This document shows, one piece after another, positions 1 to 9,068 of a DNA stretch of 64,000 nucleotides; position 1 is the first letter of the stretch; each line of letters starts with the position of its first letter. Under the pieces are notes generated by a model. It did not search any database, was not told the origin of the DNA, and worked only from the letters and a program-made list of their open reading frames with translations. This DNA comes from Desulfobulbaceae bacterium. Lineage in GTDB: Bacteria; Desulfobacterota; Desulfobulbia; Desulfobulbales; Desulfocapsaceae. Location: positions 19,161-83,160 of the forward strand of contig JAFLKM010000027.1 of NCBI GenBank assembly GCA_019163335.1, in the 5' to 3' direction. The position numbers and the translations under genes are program-made.

Positions 1-1589
1 GAATTGGTGGGGCACCCGGAGATTTTGGAGTTACATTTAAAATTGCTGGTACAAAATCTGAGTGGGATGCGCCCGCCAAGGTTGGAGTAGACGAACAGGA
101 TCTTATCAGTAAAGGGCAGATGGAAGACCCGAACGCCGGGCTTAAACCTTACGCTGAGGCCAATCCGGAGGCCCAGAAGTTTGGGGCAGTTATTCTTGCA
201 TCTGGATGGATTCCTGCGGATGTATCACAATTTAGCCATCTTGGTTACGGTGTAATTGAAAAAGTTGTTACGAACGCTCAGTTTGAAAAAATGGCAAAAG
301 ACGGGAAGCTTGGCGGAGTTAAGTCTGTTGCTTTTGTAATGAGTCCTGGTGGTGAAGAGAACGATCAGGATTTCCCGTATTGCAACTCTGTAACGTCGAT
401 GGTTGCCTTGAAACAGGCTAAATATGTTCGAGAGAATGATGCTGATGCAAAGGCATATATTCTTTACCAGCACATGCGAACACCAGGTCATATGGAACTC
501 TTTTATAAAGGGATTCAGCAAGATGATGGAATCTTTATGACCAAGGCGGCTGTTACTGGAGTCGTTGCCTCAGGGAATGGATGTACTGTTACAGCTAAAG
601 ATACGCTCCTTGGTGAGGACTTGACACTAGATGTAGATCTTGTTGTTCTTGCCGCTGGAATGGAGCCCACAACAAAGTACGAAAATTCAATCAATTTAGC
701 CTATCGTCAAGGACCTGCATTTTTGGATCTTGATCTTTTTGACGGATATGCGGACTCTCATTTTATTTGCTTCCCCTACGAAACTCGTCGAACAGGTGTT
801 TACACCTGTGGTGGTGTTCGTAAGGCCATGAATATGGAAGAGACCATTGATGATGCAACGGGTGCGGCCTTAAAAGCAATTCAATGCATTGAGTCTGCTG
901 ATCGTGGAGTAGCAGTACATCCCCGCTCCGGAGACAAAACCTATCCAGAATTTTTTATGCAACGATGCACTCAGTGTAAACGTTGTACTGAAGAATGCCC
1001 GTTTGGTGCTCTTGATGATGATGCCAAGGGGACTCCTTTACCGAATCCAACCCGGTGCCGTCGTTGCGGTACTTGCATGGGAGCTTGTCCAGAGCGTATA
1101 ATCGGATTCAAAGATTACAATATCGATCTCATTGGATCCATGCTTAAATCCATAGAGGTCCCTGAAGATGATGATGACAAGTTGCGTATTATCATTTTTG
1201 CGTGTGAAAATGATGCCTATCCTGCCTTGGACATGGCCGGTATGAGACGGAACAAGATGAGTCATATGGTTCGTGTGATACCCGTTCGTTGTTTAGGGTC
1301 GGTGAATATGTCTTGGGTACGTGATTTACTTTCAGCAGGCATGGATGGAGCTATGCTACTTGGATGTAAATATGGCGACGATTATCAGTGCCATTTTGTA
1401 AAGGGTTCCGAGATTGCGACAAAACGCATGGAGAATATAGGTGATTCTCTCTCTACATTGGGACTTGAGCCTGAACGAGTTCGTTCAGAGCAAGTCTCAA
1501 TTACCGAATATGACAAAATTCCAAAACTTATTAATGATTTTGTGAGCGAAATTGTAGATCTTGGTCCTAATCCATTTAAGGGCTTCTAG
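1..1589 (+). CDS. qmoB: Quinone-interacting membrane-bound oxidoreductase subunit B (5' end outside window)
   Basis: QmoB is a cytoplasmic FAD/iron-sulfur protein related to heterodisulfide reductase HdrA. With QmoA and QmoC it passes electrons between menaquinone and APS reductase in dissimilatory sulfate reduction. The reading frame is open to the left window edge (first whole codon at base 3), so the N-terminal part, including the FAD-binding Rossmann motif, is missing; the methionine at base 120 is internal. Visible parts are a flavoprotein segment, two [4Fe-4S] motifs (CTQCKRCTEECP and CRRCGTCMGACP), and a C-terminal MvhD-like domain rich in conserved cysteines (IIIFACEN, VRCLGSVN, LGCKYGDDYQCH). 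That order is the diagnostic QmoB architecture. qmoC follows after 144 bases. Identity is very likely from the domain order and the qmoC neighbour. Confidence 0.93.
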   Translation, partial: IGGAPGDFGVTFKIAGTKSEWDAPAKVGVDEQDLISKGQMEDPNAGLKPYAEANPEAQKFGAVILASGWIPADVSQFSHLGYGVIEKVVTNAQFEKMAKDGKLGGVKSVAFVMSPGGEENDQDFPYCNSVTSMVALKQAKYVRENDADAKAYILYQHMRTPGHMELFYKGIQQDDGIFMTKAAVTGVVASGNGCTVTAKDTLLGEDLTLDVDLVVLAAGMEPTTKYENSINLAYRQGPAFLDLDLFDGYADSHFICFPYETRRTGVYTCGGVRKAMNMEETIDDATGAALKAIQCIESADRGVAVHPRSGDKTYPEFFMQRCTQCKRCTEECPFGALDDDAKGTPLPNPTRCRRCGTCMGACPERIIGFKDYNIDLIGSMLKSIEVPEDDDDKLRIIIFACENDAYPALDMAGMRRNKMSHMVRVIPVRCLGSVNMSWVRDLLSAGMDGAMLLGCKYGDDYQCHFVKGSEIATKRMENIGDSLSTLGLEPERVRSEQVSITEYDKIPKLINDFVSEIVDLGPNPFKGF

Positions 1590-1602
1590 TCTTAAGAAAT
1601 GT

Positions 1603-1661
1603 GATACTGATGTTCATTGCTATTTTTTGAAAATAGTATAAACATCAGTATCATTTTTTTT
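1603..1661 (+). terminator. Hairpin with T-run between qmoB and qmoC
   Basis: A perfect 12 bp stem (GATACTGATGTT at 1603-1614 pairing with AACATCAGTATC at 1641-1652) is followed by A and nine T residues. Inside the loop a second complementary pair (CTATTTT and AAAATAG) extends the fold. It has the shape of a Rho-independent terminator, yet it sits inside what is usually a qmoABC transcription unit, so it may act as a partial terminator or an mRNA 3'-end stabiliser. Confidence 0.75.
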
Positions 1662-1733
1662 TGAATGAAGAGATCTTACGTTTCATCTCATGCGTAACCA
1701 AATGATTAGAAAATTGAAGGGGGGAAAAGAGGA

Positions 1734-2939
1734 ATGAATGCTCAGCCGGATTTAGACTTTATTAAATATCTCAAAAGTGCTGGTGGTGACACCCTGAAGA
1801 AATGTTATCAGTGTGCTACTTGCTCGGTGGTGTGTCCACTCTCTACAGACAGTAAGCCTTTCCCACGTAAGGAAATGATATGGGCTCAATGGGGGCTAAA
1901 GGATAAACTCGTGGCAGATCCGGACATTTTTTTGTGTCATCAATGTGGAGATTGTACAGCATATTGTCCACGTGGTGCTAAGCCTGGGGATGTGCTTGGC
2001 GCGATTAGGGCTTTTGCTTATACCCATTATGGGTGGCCTTCTGGTTTAGCTAAGCTTGCTTCTAGTTCCAAAGGATTGCCTATGTTGGTAGCTATTCCCG
2101 CTGTCATTATTTTCGTATTATGGTTAGTCTCTGGTGGGCTTGTAGTCCCTTCTCAAGCTGATTTCGCCACCCATGGGTATCAGCAATTTTTTGGACATTG
2201 GGATTTTTACTGGTTGTCGAAAAACGTATTTTATATTGATGTTATTATGCTGTGTGCTGCTGGTTTGGCTGTTTTCTCTGTTTACAAAGGTGCCTTAAGC
2301 ATGTGGAAGGGCATGAAGGAGCATTCAGGGATTCAAAGTACTTTTCGACCCACTATTGTACAGTTTACTACAGAGTTTCTTTGGCCTTCAATTATAGAAA
2401 TTGTGCGACATACCCGATTTAGAGAGTGTAAGACCAATATCGATCGGATTCAGGGACATTTGCCTCTTATGTTGTCTTTTATAGGTCTCTTTATCGTAAC
2501 TGTTTGGTCTGCTACAGCTAATGATGTGCTTGCTCTTATTCCTAGTTTTCATTTTTTGCATGGTCCCATGTCAGTTTGGAATCCAGTTAAGATTCTAGCT
2601 AATGTTTCTGCCATTGCTATGATTGTAGGTGTTGGCATTTTATGGAGTAATCGTTCAAGAAAAGAAAAAGAAGAGGGAACTAAAGGCTCATTTTATGACT
2701 GGTTTTTAATCTGGTTGATCATGGCAGTTGGAGCATCGGGGCTTTTGGCTGAAATTGCTCGCTGGGCAGGGCTTGCTGCTCCAGGGTATGTTATATATTA
2801 TGTTCATTTGGTAACAGTTATGATGCTTTTTATGTACATGCCTTATACTAAGTTTGCCCATCTTGTATTCCGTACTTTGGCAATGGCATTTGAAAAATAC
2901 AGAGAAAGCCCATACGGAAAAAATACACTTAATACCTGA
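1734..2939 (+). CDS. qmoC: Quinone-interacting membrane-bound oxidoreductase subunit C
   Basis: This is the membrane subunit of the Qmo complex. It is a fusion of an HdrC-like ferredoxin part and an HdrE/NarI-like heme b membrane part that exchanges electrons with menaquinone. Residues 24-34 (CYQCATCSVVC) and 68-78 (CHQCGDCTAYC) are the two cluster-binding motifs. About six hydrophobic segments follow between residue ~118 and ~385, with histidines that could ligate heme (for example in the YYVHLVTV segment). At 401 residues it has the expected length. The start is set by a purine-rich ribosome site (GGGGGAAAAGAGGA) just before the ATG. A terminator follows. Confidence 0.93.
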   Translation: MNAQPDLDFIKYLKSAGGDTLKKCYQCATCSVVCPLSTDSKPFPRKEMIWAQWGLKDKLVADPDIFLCHQCGDCTAYCPRGAKPGDVLGAIRAFAYTHYGWPSGLAKLASSSKGLPMLVAIPAVIIFVLWLVSGGLVVPSQADFATHGYQQFFGHWDFYWLSKNVFYIDVIMLCAAGLAVFSVYKGALSMWKGMKEHSGIQSTFRPTIVQFTTEFLWPSIIEIVRHTRFRECKTNIDRIQGHLPLMLSFIGLFIVTVWSATANDVLALIPSFHFLHGPMSVWNPVKILANVSAIAMIVGVGILWSNRSRKEKEEGTKGSFYDWFLIWLIMAVGASGLLAEIARWAGLAAPGYVIYYVHLVTVMMLFMYMPYTKFAHLVFRTLAMAFEKYRESPYGKNTLNT

Positions 2940-2968
2940 TAAATTTGTACATATTGACCTCAGACTTT

Positions 2969-3005
2969 AAAAAGGTTATGTCTTGAATGGCACGACCTTT
3001 TTTTT
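2969..3005 (+). terminator. Rho-independent terminator after qmoC
   Basis: The stem AAAAAGGTTATGTC / GGCACGACCTTTTT (one mismatch and G-T pairs, loop TTGAAT) runs into a T-tract. It closes the qmo transcription unit and separates it from the tRNA-tuf unit. Confidence 0.8.
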
Positions 3006-3070
3006 GTTCTAATTGATCAGATTAGACACATTCTGTCTATAAGATGTCAGTTGTGAGAAATAAAAAAAGA

Positions 3071-3099
3071 TTGCTTTCTAGATTTTAAAGAGCTATAGT
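3071..3099 (+). promoter_or_regulatory. Sigma-70 type promoter of the tRNA-tuf unit
   Basis: TTGCTT and TATAGT are separated by exactly 17 bases and end 16 bases before the first tRNA. The predicted start at about 3106 leaves a short leader. It sits immediately downstream of the qmoC terminator, as expected for the start of a new stable-RNA unit. Confidence 0.65.
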
Positions 3100-3115
3100 A
3101 CTCCTCTTTATAAAT

Positions 3116-3191
3116 GCTGGCGTAGCTCAATTGGCAGAGCAGCTGATTTGTAATCAGCAGGTTGCGGGTTCAAATCCCATCGCCAGCTCCA
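3116..3191 (+). tRNA. tRNA-Thr (anticodon TGT)
   Basis: A full cloverleaf is present: acceptor GCTGGCG/CGCCAGC, anticodon arm GCTGA-TTTGTAA-TCAGC with anticodon TGT (reads ACA), and T-arm GCGGG-TTCAAAT-CCCAT. The CCA end is encoded. It is first in a Thr-Tyr-Gly-Thr-tuf unit with the same order as E. coli thrU-tyrU-glyT-thrT-tufB. Confidence 0.96.
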
Positions 3192-3294
3192 GCAACATTA
3201 TAAAACGTTCTTATGTGTTTAGAAATACGTAGAACAACGTGATGAGCTCGTTGTTTTTCTGATAAGTAATAATTTGAAAATGTTTTTTGTGTAT

Positions 3295-3379
3295 GGAGGG
3301 GTTCCCGAGTGGCTAAAGGGAACAGACTGTAAATCTGTCGGCAGCGCCTTCGGAGGTTCGAATCCTCCCCCCTCCACCA
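3295..3379 (+). tRNA. tRNA-Tyr (anticodon GTA)
   Basis: This is an 85-base class II tRNA with acceptor GGAGGGG/CCCCTCC, a long variable arm, anticodon loop CTGTAAA (anticodon GTA) and encoded CCA. A long extra arm is normal for bacterial tRNA-Tyr. Confidence 0.96.
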
Positions 3380-3410
3380 TTGCTTAAAAAATGTTTACTT
3401 TCAGTACAAA

Positions 3411-3486
3411 GCGGGAATAGCTCAATTGGTAGAGCATCAGCCTTCCAAGCTGAGGGTTGCGAGTTCGAGTCTCGTTTCCCGCTCCA
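3411..3486 (+). tRNA. tRNA-Gly (anticodon TCC)
   Basis: The acceptor stem at the 5' end starts GCGGGAA and pairs with the 3' end TTCCCGC, and the anticodon stem-loop is TCAGC-CTTCCAA-GCTGA (anticodon TCC, reads GGA/GGG). The T-loop is TTCGAGT and CCA is encoded. Third tRNA of the unit. Confidence 0.96.
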
Positions 3487-3500
3487 TTTTCAGTTCAGAC

Positions 3501-3576
<76 letters not shown>

Positions 3577-3622
3577 GTTTATTTAGTTATTATAACCAGT
3601 TACGGTCAGGGGGACGACGGCA

Positions 3623-4813
3623 ATGGCAAAAGAAAAGTTTGATCGGAAAAAACCACATGTCAATGTAGGAACTGTGGGTCATATAGATCACGGCAAAACC
3701 ACTCTTACGGCTGCGATTACTCGTGTTTTATCCACGAAAGGACTGGCTAAGTTCACAGATTTTAGTGAGATAGATAAAGCCCCTGAGGAAAAAGAGCGCG
3801 GAATTACCATCGCAACTGCGCATGTAGAATACGAGACAGTCAATCGCCATTACGCGCATGTCGATTGTCCGGGTCATGCTGATTATATCAAGAACATGAT
3901 TACCGGGGCAGCTCAGATGGATGGAGCAATTCTTGTGGTAGGGGCTAATGACGGAGCAATGCCTCAGACACGCGAACACATCCTTTTGGCTCGTCAGGTT
4001 GGCGTTCCATGTATTGTTGTATTTTTAAATAAGTGCGACATGGTGGATGATCCTGAACTTATTGAGCTAGTTGAGATGGAGTTGCGGGAACTTCTTGATA
4101 AGTATGATTTTCCTGGAGATGATGTTCCTATTATTCATGGTTCTGCGTTGAAGGCTCTCGAGAATCCTGAAGATCCCGAAGCAGCTAAGTGTATATGGGA
4201 ATTGATGGAAGCGATTGATACATATATTCCTCAGCCAAAGCGAGATATTGATCAGCCCTTCTTGATGCCTGTTGAGGATGTTTTTTCTATATCCGGTCGT
4301 GGAACTGTTGCCACCGGTCGTATTGAGCGAGGTATCGTTCATGTCGGTGATGAAGTCGCAATTGTAGGTATTCGTGATACTGCCAAGACCACGATAACCG
4401 GTGTAGAAATGTTTCGTAAGATCCTAGATGAAGGTCAGGCAGGCGACAACATAGGAGCCTTGCTTCGAGGTACCAAGCGAGAAGATATCGAGCGTGGCCA
4501 GGTTTTATCAAAGCCAGGTTCAATAACTCCTCATACTAAATTCAAGGCAGAGTGTTATATTCTGGGCAAGGAAGAGGGCGGACGTCATACACCTTTTTTT
4601 AATGGATATCGTCCTCAGTTTTATTTTCGAACGACAGATGTGACTGGTATTGTGACTCTTCCTGAAGGAACCGAGATGGTAATGCCAGGAGATAATGTAT
4701 CAGTTGTTGCGGAATTAATTACCCCGATAGCCATGGATGCCGGTCTTCGTTTTGCAATTCGAGAGGGTGGTCGAACTGTAGGTGCGGGCGTCATTAGTGA
4801 AATTATAGCATAA
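3623..4813 (+). CDS. tuf: Elongation factor Tu, copy 1
   Basis: EF-Tu is the GTPase that delivers aminoacyl-tRNA to the ribosome. The G1 motif GHIDHGKT lies at residues 19-26, DCPGHADY and NKCD follow, and domains 2 and 3 are complete; 396 residues is the normal length. The start is ATG behind AGGGGGACG. It is the tufB-type locus, co-located with tRNAs. Bases 1-1146 of the gene look identical to the second copy at 20528-21718. Only four third-codon-position differences occur, at 4771, 4777, 4792 and 4807, so both encode the same protein. Confidence 0.98.
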   Translation: MAKEKFDRKKPHVNVGTVGHIDHGKTTLTAAITRVLSTKGLAKFTDFSEIDKAPEEKERGITIATAHVEYETVNRHYAHVDCPGHADYIKNMITGAAQMDGAILVVGANDGAMPQTREHILLARQVGVPCIVVFLNKCDMVDDPELIELVEMELRELLDKYDFPGDDVPIIHGSALKALENPEDPEAAKCIWELMEAIDTYIPQPKRDIDQPFLMPVEDVFSISGRGTVATGRIERGIVHVGDEVAIVGIRDTAKTTITGVEMFRKILDEGQAGDNIGALLRGTKREDIERGQVLSKPGSITPHTKFKAECYILGKEEGGRHTPFFNGYRPQFYFRTTDVTGIVTLPEGTEMVMPGDNVSVVAELITPIAMDAGLRFAIREGGRTVGAGVISEIIA

Positions 4814-4830
4814 ATATTAATAATATGGAT

Positions 4831-4856
4831 CTTGTCCGTAAGGGCAAGTTTCCTTT
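4831..4856 (+). terminator. Possible terminator or attenuator between tuf and rpmG
   Basis: CTTGTCC / GGGCAAG (one G-T pair, loop GTAA) is followed by TTTCCTTTTT. The stem is short and the T-run is interrupted, so read-through into rpmG-tRNA-Trp-secE is likely. It may partly uncouple abundant EF-Tu mRNA from the downstream genes. Confidence 0.5.
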
Positions 4857-4876
4857 TTACGATTGGATGGAGCAGT

Positions 4877-5026
4877 ATGAGAGATATCATTACACTTGCC
4901 TGTGGAACTTGTAAGCGTCGGAACTATACGACCACCAAAAATAAGAAAAGCACTCCGAACAAGCTTGAGCTGAAAAAATATTGTTCCTTTTGTAGAGTTC
5001 ATACCCCTCATAAAGAGACTAAATAG
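4877..5026 (+). CDS. rpmG: 50S ribosomal protein L33
   Basis: This 49-residue protein of the large subunit has the zinc-binding pattern CGTC...CSFC (residues ~9-12 and ~36-39), so it is the zinc-containing (C+) form. The frame is open further upstream, but the ATG here follows a TGGAG site and gives the normal L33 N-terminus ([10 protein letters not shown]). Its place between tuf and tRNA-Trp/secE is the conserved order in many bacteria. Confidence 0.95.
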   Translation: MRDIITLACGTCKRRNYTTTKNKKSTPNKLELKKYCSFCRVHTPHKETK

Positions 5027-5045
5027 TTTCTTTTCAAAAGGTTGT

Positions 5046-5121
5046 AGGCCAGTAGCTCTAATGGTAGAGCGCCGGACTCCAAATCCGGATGTTGGGGGTT
5101 CGAGTCCCTCCTGGCCTGCCA
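5046..5121 (+). tRNA. tRNA-Trp (anticodon CCA)
   Basis: Acceptor AGGCCAG/CTGGCCT, anticodon arm CCGGA-CTCCAAA-TCCGG with anticodon CCA, T-loop TTCGAGT, CCA end encoded. The position between rpmG and secE is a widely conserved arrangement. Confidence 0.96.
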
Positions 5122-5163
5122 TAATTTATTAGAATAATATCGCTGTAATAATGGATTAACTCT

Positions 5164-5418
5164 ATGACATTAATTAATAAATCTAAATCCGTTAAAGACC
5201 CAAAAGCGATAATCGATCAGACAACAAGTTTTTCTTTTCTGAATATTAAAAAATTTATTCTTGAAGTAAAAATTGAAGCATCAAAAATTGTTTGGCCTGA
5301 GAAAAAAATAACGATGAGCCTTACAGCTGTTGTTATTGTTTTATCGACTATAGTTTCCATATATCTCGGGACAGTTGATTTTTTGCTTGGGAAATTGATT
5401 TCTTCATTTTTGAATTGA
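5164..5418 (+). CDS. secE: Preprotein translocase subunit SecE
   Basis: SecE is the small clamp subunit of the SecYEG channel. The 84-residue protein has the single-membrane-segment form. It carries the family pattern EVKIEASKIVWPEKKI just before a hydrophobic segment (residues ~50-72). nusG follows, but a long hairpin lies between them. Confidence 0.93.
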   Translation: MTLINKSKSVKDPKAIIDQTTSFSFLNIKKFILEVKIEASKIVWPEKKITMSLTAVVIVLSTIVSIYLGTVDFLLGKLISSFLN

Positions 5419-5455
5419 AATTTGATCTGTGGAAAGAATTTTTAATAATATTTAT

Positions 5456-5498
5456 AAATCATAACTCAACCTTTCTGTTAATTGAGTTATGATTTGAT
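5456..5498 (+). terminator. Long hairpin between secE and nusG
   Basis: A perfect 14 bp inverted repeat (AAATCATAACTCAA at 5456-5469, TTGAGTTATGATTT at 5482-5495) encloses a 12-base loop, followed by a weak GATTTT tract. It could be a terminator or an mRNA processing/stability element. The remainder of 5419-5597 is very AT-rich with no other clear signal. Confidence 0.6.
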
Positions 5499-5597
5499 TT
5501 TAAATGACTAAGTGATTTAAGAGCTTAATTTGTCATATAAAACATATTGTATTTTAATTTTAAAGTCCTAACCTTTAATTGATTAAAAAGTATATTC

Positions 5598-6131
5598 ATG
5601 GCAAAGAATTGGTATATCCTGCAAGTTCATTCCGGGTTTGAAGATAAAGTCAAGCTAACCCTTGAAGAACGAATTAAGAACGAATCCCTGGAAGATTTCT
5701 TTGGGGATATTTTGATACCCAGAGAACAAGTAGTTGAGATGGTTAAAGGGGTAAGAAAAACTTCAGCTCGGAAATTTTTTCCTGGATATATACTTATTTC
5801 AATGGAGTTAAATGACTTAACTTGGCACACCGTTCATGAAAATATGCCGAGGGTCGTTGGATTCGTAGGAAATGATGAAAATCCTTTGCCTCTCCCTGAT
5901 GAAGATGCCGCTAAAATTATTGGCCGAATTCATGATGGATCAGAAACACCTCGACCTAAAGTTATATTTGAGATAGGCGAAGTCGTAAGGGTTATAGATG
6001 GTCCTTTTGCTAATTTTCAAGGCGTTGTTGATGAAGTGTTTCCTGAAAAAGGAAGGGTAAAAGTTATGGTTTCCATATTTGGTAGAGAAACACCGGTTGA
6101 ATTAGAATATATTCAAGTGTCCAATAGTTAG
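5598..6131 (+). CDS. nusG: Transcription termination/antitermination factor NusG
   Basis: NusG binds RNA polymerase through its N-terminal NGN domain and couples it to Rho or the ribosome through the C-terminal KOW domain. Here NGN spans residues ~1-110 (NWYILQVHSGFEDKV, FPGYILI) and KOW ~125-175 (EVVRVIDGPFANFQGVVDEV). At 177 residues it is a standard NusG without insert. rplK follows after 129 bases, the usual order. Confidence 0.96.
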   Translation: MAKNWYILQVHSGFEDKVKLTLEERIKNESLEDFFGDILIPREQVVEMVKGVRKTSARKFFPGYILISMELNDLTWHTVHENMPRVVGFVGNDENPLPLPDEDAAKIIGRIHDGSETPRPKVIFEIGEVVRVIDGPFANFQGVVDEVFPEKGRVKVMVSIFGRETPVELEYIQVSNS

Positions 6132-6260
6132 ACAGAAAGTTTATTGCTTAAAATATTGTTATTTTTGAGGACCTATTACTTTTTTATTTTAAAAGAGTAG
6201 CGACGCAGCAGTAATTATTTGTTGTGTAAATTGTTTATAGATTAGAGTGAGGAGTAGAGT

Positions 6261-6686
6261 ATGGCCAAGAAAATTACGGCATATATAAAGTTACAGGTTG
6301 CCGCTGGTAAGGCAAATCCTTCACCACCGATTGGTCCTGCTTTGGGACAGCACGGTGTCAATATAATGGAATTCTGTAAAGATTTTAATGCTAAAACACA
6401 ATCTATGGGTGATACGGTAGTGCCTGTGGTTATAACCGTGTTTCAGGATAGGTCTTTCACCTATATTACCAAGACCCCACCTGCCTCTATTTTATTGTTG
6501 AAGGCTGCCGGACTTAAAAAAGGTTCAAATAACCCTAAAATTGATCGTGTAGCAGAAATCACTAAAGATCAGATTCGTGAAATTGCTGAAATAAAGCTGC
6601 CTGACTTAAATGCGTATGATATTGACAAAGCTATGCGAATTATAGCCGGGACTGCTCGTAGTATAGGGATTACAGTTATAGGATAA
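6261..6686 (+). CDS. rplK: 50S ribosomal protein L11
   Basis: L11 is the GTPase-centre protein that binds 23S rRNA and is required for stringent RelA activation. The 141-residue sequence shows the proline-rich N-terminal signature [16 protein letters not shown] and the C-terminal rRNA-binding domain ([12 protein letters not shown]). The start is ATG behind GTGAGGAG. Transcribed with rplA. Confidence 0.97.
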   Translation: MAKKITAYIKLQVAAGKANPSPPIGPALGQHGVNIMEFCKDFNAKTQSMGDTVVPVVITVFQDRSFTYITKTPPASILLLKAAGLKKGSNNPKIDRVAEITKDQIREIAEIKLPDLNAYDIDKAMRIIAGTARSIGITVIG

Positions 6687-6752
6687 TTTTATTTATTAAT
6701 TTTACTACTCTTTATTGAATGTCTTAATTCCTTAAAAGTAGGAGGCCAAGAA

Positions 6753-7457
6753 ATGCCGAAACATGGAAAGCAGTATAGAAATAAAATTGATGGGATCGAT
6801 CGTTCTGTATTAATGACATTGGAAGATGCAATTAAGAATGTGCTCATTAGTAGTTATGCAAAATATGATGAAACATTTGATATTGCCATTAAATTAGGGG
6901 TTGATCCAAGGCACGCTGATCAAATGGTGAGATCTTCAGTTGTGTTACCTCATGGTACAGGGAAAGTTACTCGTGTACTTGTTTTTGCGAAAGGTGAAAA
7001 AGAGGCTGAGGCAAGAGAGGCTGGTGCTGATTTTGTTGGAGCTGATGAGTTAGTGGCTAAAATTCAAGGGGGGTGGCTCGAGTTTGATAAAACAGTTGCT
7101 ACACCTGATATGATGGGTACTGTTGGTAAGATTGGGCGCGTGCTAGGACCCAGAAATCTTATGCCAAATGCTAAGCTTGGGACAGTTACCTTCGATATTG
7201 CTAATATAGTTAAAGAAATTAAGAGTGGTAAAGTCGACTTTCGGGTTGATAAAGCAGGCATTGTTCATGCTGGGCTTGGCAAAATTTCTTTTGGGGACGA
7301 CAAGCTTTTTGATAATGCTAAAGCTTTTTTAGAAAAAATTATTCATTTAAAGCCTTCATCCAGCAAAGGTATTTATCTAAAATCAATTTCTGTTTCCTCA
7401 ACCATTGGGCCTGGTTTTAAAGTTGATCCCATTGATGTAAGAGCAGTCATTAAATAA
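6753..7457 (+). CDS. rplA: 50S ribosomal protein L1
   Basis: L1 forms the L1 stalk near the E site and in many bacteria represses its own rplKA mRNA. It has 234 residues with the family signature [17 protein letters not shown] near residue 130-145. AGGAGG precedes the ATG. A long leader separates it from rplJ. Confidence 0.97.
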   Translation: MPKHGKQYRNKIDGIDRSVLMTLEDAIKNVLISSYAKYDETFDIAIKLGVDPRHADQMVRSSVVLPHGTGKVTRVLVFAKGEKEAEAREAGADFVGADELVAKIQGGWLEFDKTVATPDMMGTVGKIGRVLGPRNLMPNAKLGTVTFDIANIVKEIKSGKVDFRVDKAGIVHAGLGKISFGDDKLFDNAKAFLEKIIHLKPSSSKGIYLKSISVSSTIGPGFKVDPIDVRAVIK

Positions 7458-7489
7458 ATTTTTTTAACCTTGTGGAGTTTTGCAAGATT

Positions 7490-7570
7490 TACGGTCAAAG
7501 ACAGCAGGTACAGTTTGTTTAATTGTGATTATTCATATCCTGCCGAGACTAAGAGCTAATTTGTCATTTT
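7490..7570 (+). promoter_or_regulatory. L10 leader (r-protein L10-L12 autoregulatory RNA)
   Basis: The rplA-rplJ gap contains the characteristic pairing CAGCAGGTA (7502-7510) with CCTGCCGAG (7539-7547), preceded by GTCAAAGA. These match the widely conserved L10 leader, where L10(L12)4 binds and blocks rplJL expression. A T-rich stretch (7561-7573) follows. The call rests on motif recognition and position, not a covariance model. Confidence 0.75.
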
Positions 7571-7696
7571 TTCCATTGCTTTTTTAAAGTTGTGTTGACT
7601 TTATAAAGTGCAATTTTAAAAATATAATTGATAAGTTGCTTAGTAAGTGCTGTTTTTGATTAACTACTAACCCTAAACGAGCAAAGGAGGAATACT

Positions 7697-8224
7697 TTGA
7701 ATCGTGAAGAAAAGTCAACAGTAGTTTCTGAGTTGAATGTTTCATTCAACCGTGCCAAATTTACTGTGGTAGCAGACTATTGTGGATTAACCGTATTAGA
7801 GTTACAGGAACTACGTGGTGAGTTGCGTAAATGTGATTCTGAAATACGAATTGCTAAAAATACTCTTTTAAAAAGAGCTGTTACAAACACAACAAGTGAA
7901 TTGCTTGTAAATGAGTTTTCTGGAACGTCAGCTGTGGTAATGGCGTACGATGATCCTGTCCTGCCTGCTAAAGCTCTTACTAAATTTGCTGATAGTCATG
8001 CCAAATTTAAAATTCGCTGCGCCACACTTGAGGGTGATAAGCTTACCCTTGATGACCTGATTGTTCTTTCAAAACTTCCTACAAAAGAAATTTTACTTGG
8101 ACAATTACTTTCAGTTCTCAATGGTGTCCCAACTGGTTTGGTTCAGGTCTTGTCAGCAGTACCTAGAACTTTTTTATATGGCCTGCGAGCTGTTGAAAAA
8201 CAAAAAGAACAGATTAACAATTAG
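7697..8224 (+). CDS. rplJ: 50S ribosomal protein L10
   Basis: L10 anchors the L7/L12 dimers to the stalk base. The 175-residue protein has the N-terminal rRNA-binding domain (TVVADYCGLTVLELQELRGELR) and a C-terminal helix for L12 binding. The start is TTG, chosen because AAAGGAGG ends six bases before it and no ATG fits; the start gives the usual N-terminus (MNREEKSTVVSEL). Confidence 0.96.
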   Translation: MNREEKSTVVSELNVSFNRAKFTVVADYCGLTVLELQELRGELRKCDSEIRIAKNTLLKRAVTNTTSELLVNEFSGTSAVVMAYDDPVLPAKALTKFADSHAKFKIRCATLEGDKLTLDDLIVLSKLPTKEILLGQLLSVLNGVPTGLVQVLSAVPRTFLYGLRAVEKQKEQINN

Positions 8225-8306
8225 GGTTCATTTTGTTGTTTTAAAATACTTGTAATTTTAATTTTACATAAAAAACTATTTATTTAAACCTCATGAGGTA
8301 TTTCAA

Positions 8307-8687
8307 ATGGCTGTTTCTAAAGAAGATGTAATCGAATTTATTGCTAACATGTCTGTTCTTGAACTTTCCGCAATGATCAAAGAACTCGAAGAAAAATTTG
8401 GTGTTTCTGCCGCAGCTCCTGTTGCTGTCGCTGCAGCGGGTGCTCCCTCAGCGGTTGCTGCTCCTGCTGAAGAGAAAACTGAATTTGATGTTGTTCTTAC
8501 TGGAGCTGGCGATCAAAAAATTAAAGTGATTAAAGAGGTTCGTGCAATCACTGGTCTTGGTTTAAAGGAAGCTAAAGATTTAGTTGAAGGCACTCCGCAG
8601 ACATTGAAAGAAGCTGTCTCAAAAGATGAGGCTGCAGATATTAAGGCTAAAATTGAGGCTGTTGGTGGTGTTGTTACAATAAAGTAG
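8307..8687 (+). CDS. rplL: 50S ribosomal protein L7/L12
   Basis: This stalk protein recruits translational GTPases. It has 126 residues: an N-terminal dimerisation helix, a flexible Ala/Pro hinge (residues ~35-55), and the conserved C-terminal domain ([32 protein letters not shown]). It is in the same unit as rplJ, with an attenuator downstream. Confidence 0.97.
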   Translation: MAVSKEDVIEFIANMSVLELSAMIKELEEKFGVSAAAPVAVAAAGAPSAVAAPAEEKTEFDVVLTGAGDQKIKVIKEVRAITGLGLKEAKDLVEGTPQTLKEAVSKDEAADIKAKIEAVGGVVTIK

Positions 8688-8732
8688 TTTTGTTTTTAGT
8701 TTAGTTTTGATTGCAGGGCAACTTGTAATGAA

Positions 8733-8773
8733 GCAACACGTTACGCCGTTAGGCTTGTAGCGTGTTGCTTTTT
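8733..8773 (+). terminator. Attenuator between rplL and rpoB
   Basis: GCAACACG (8733-8740) pairs with CGTGTTGC (8761-8768), with an inner CGCC/GGC extension, and is followed by TTTTT. An attenuator here is known in E. coli, where it lets only part of the rplJL transcripts continue into rpoBC; the same role is inferred. Confidence 0.75.
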
Positions 8774-9068
8774 CACATTTTTAAAATCATTCTTGTGATA
8801 GGATGAAATTCGTTAGTACGGTTTTTCTTTTTCTCCCCCCAGAGCTTATTTTGAAGAATTTTCTTTTTTATCGAATGCGCTGGGCTGTCTTTTTATTGAG
8901 GAAGCTTACTTGTTTCCATTCAATTTTCAAATAATATTCTTGTTACCTCTTTTTATACTTACAGGGCTTTTTTTATAGCATTAAAAGGGTCTTGTATATC
9001 ATGATACTCTTTATCTCAGCCAGTCTGTGATTTTAAATAACGTTTTCAAGGCAACCTCGAGGACAACT
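8774..9068 (+). other. Long untranslated leader upstream of rpoB
   Basis: About 295 AT-rich bases lie between the rplL attenuator and rpoB. I see several T-tracts and a C-run (TCTCCCCCC near 8835), but no convincing coding frame, promoter pair or strong hairpin. It may hold an RNase site as in E. coli, but nothing here proves it. Confidence 0.4.

Noticed and set aside
225..521. Minus-strand open frame inside qmoB
   Set aside because: Antisense to a strongly conserved coding frame, no ribosome site, no recognisable protein.
3728..4523. Minus-strand frames inside tuf, repeated identically at 20633-21428
   Set aside because: They appear twice only because the two tuf genes are identical; conserved EF-Tu is the real gene.
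8994..9007. Small palindrome GTATATCATGATAC before rpoB
   Set aside because: Only four base pairs match properly; not distinct from chance.
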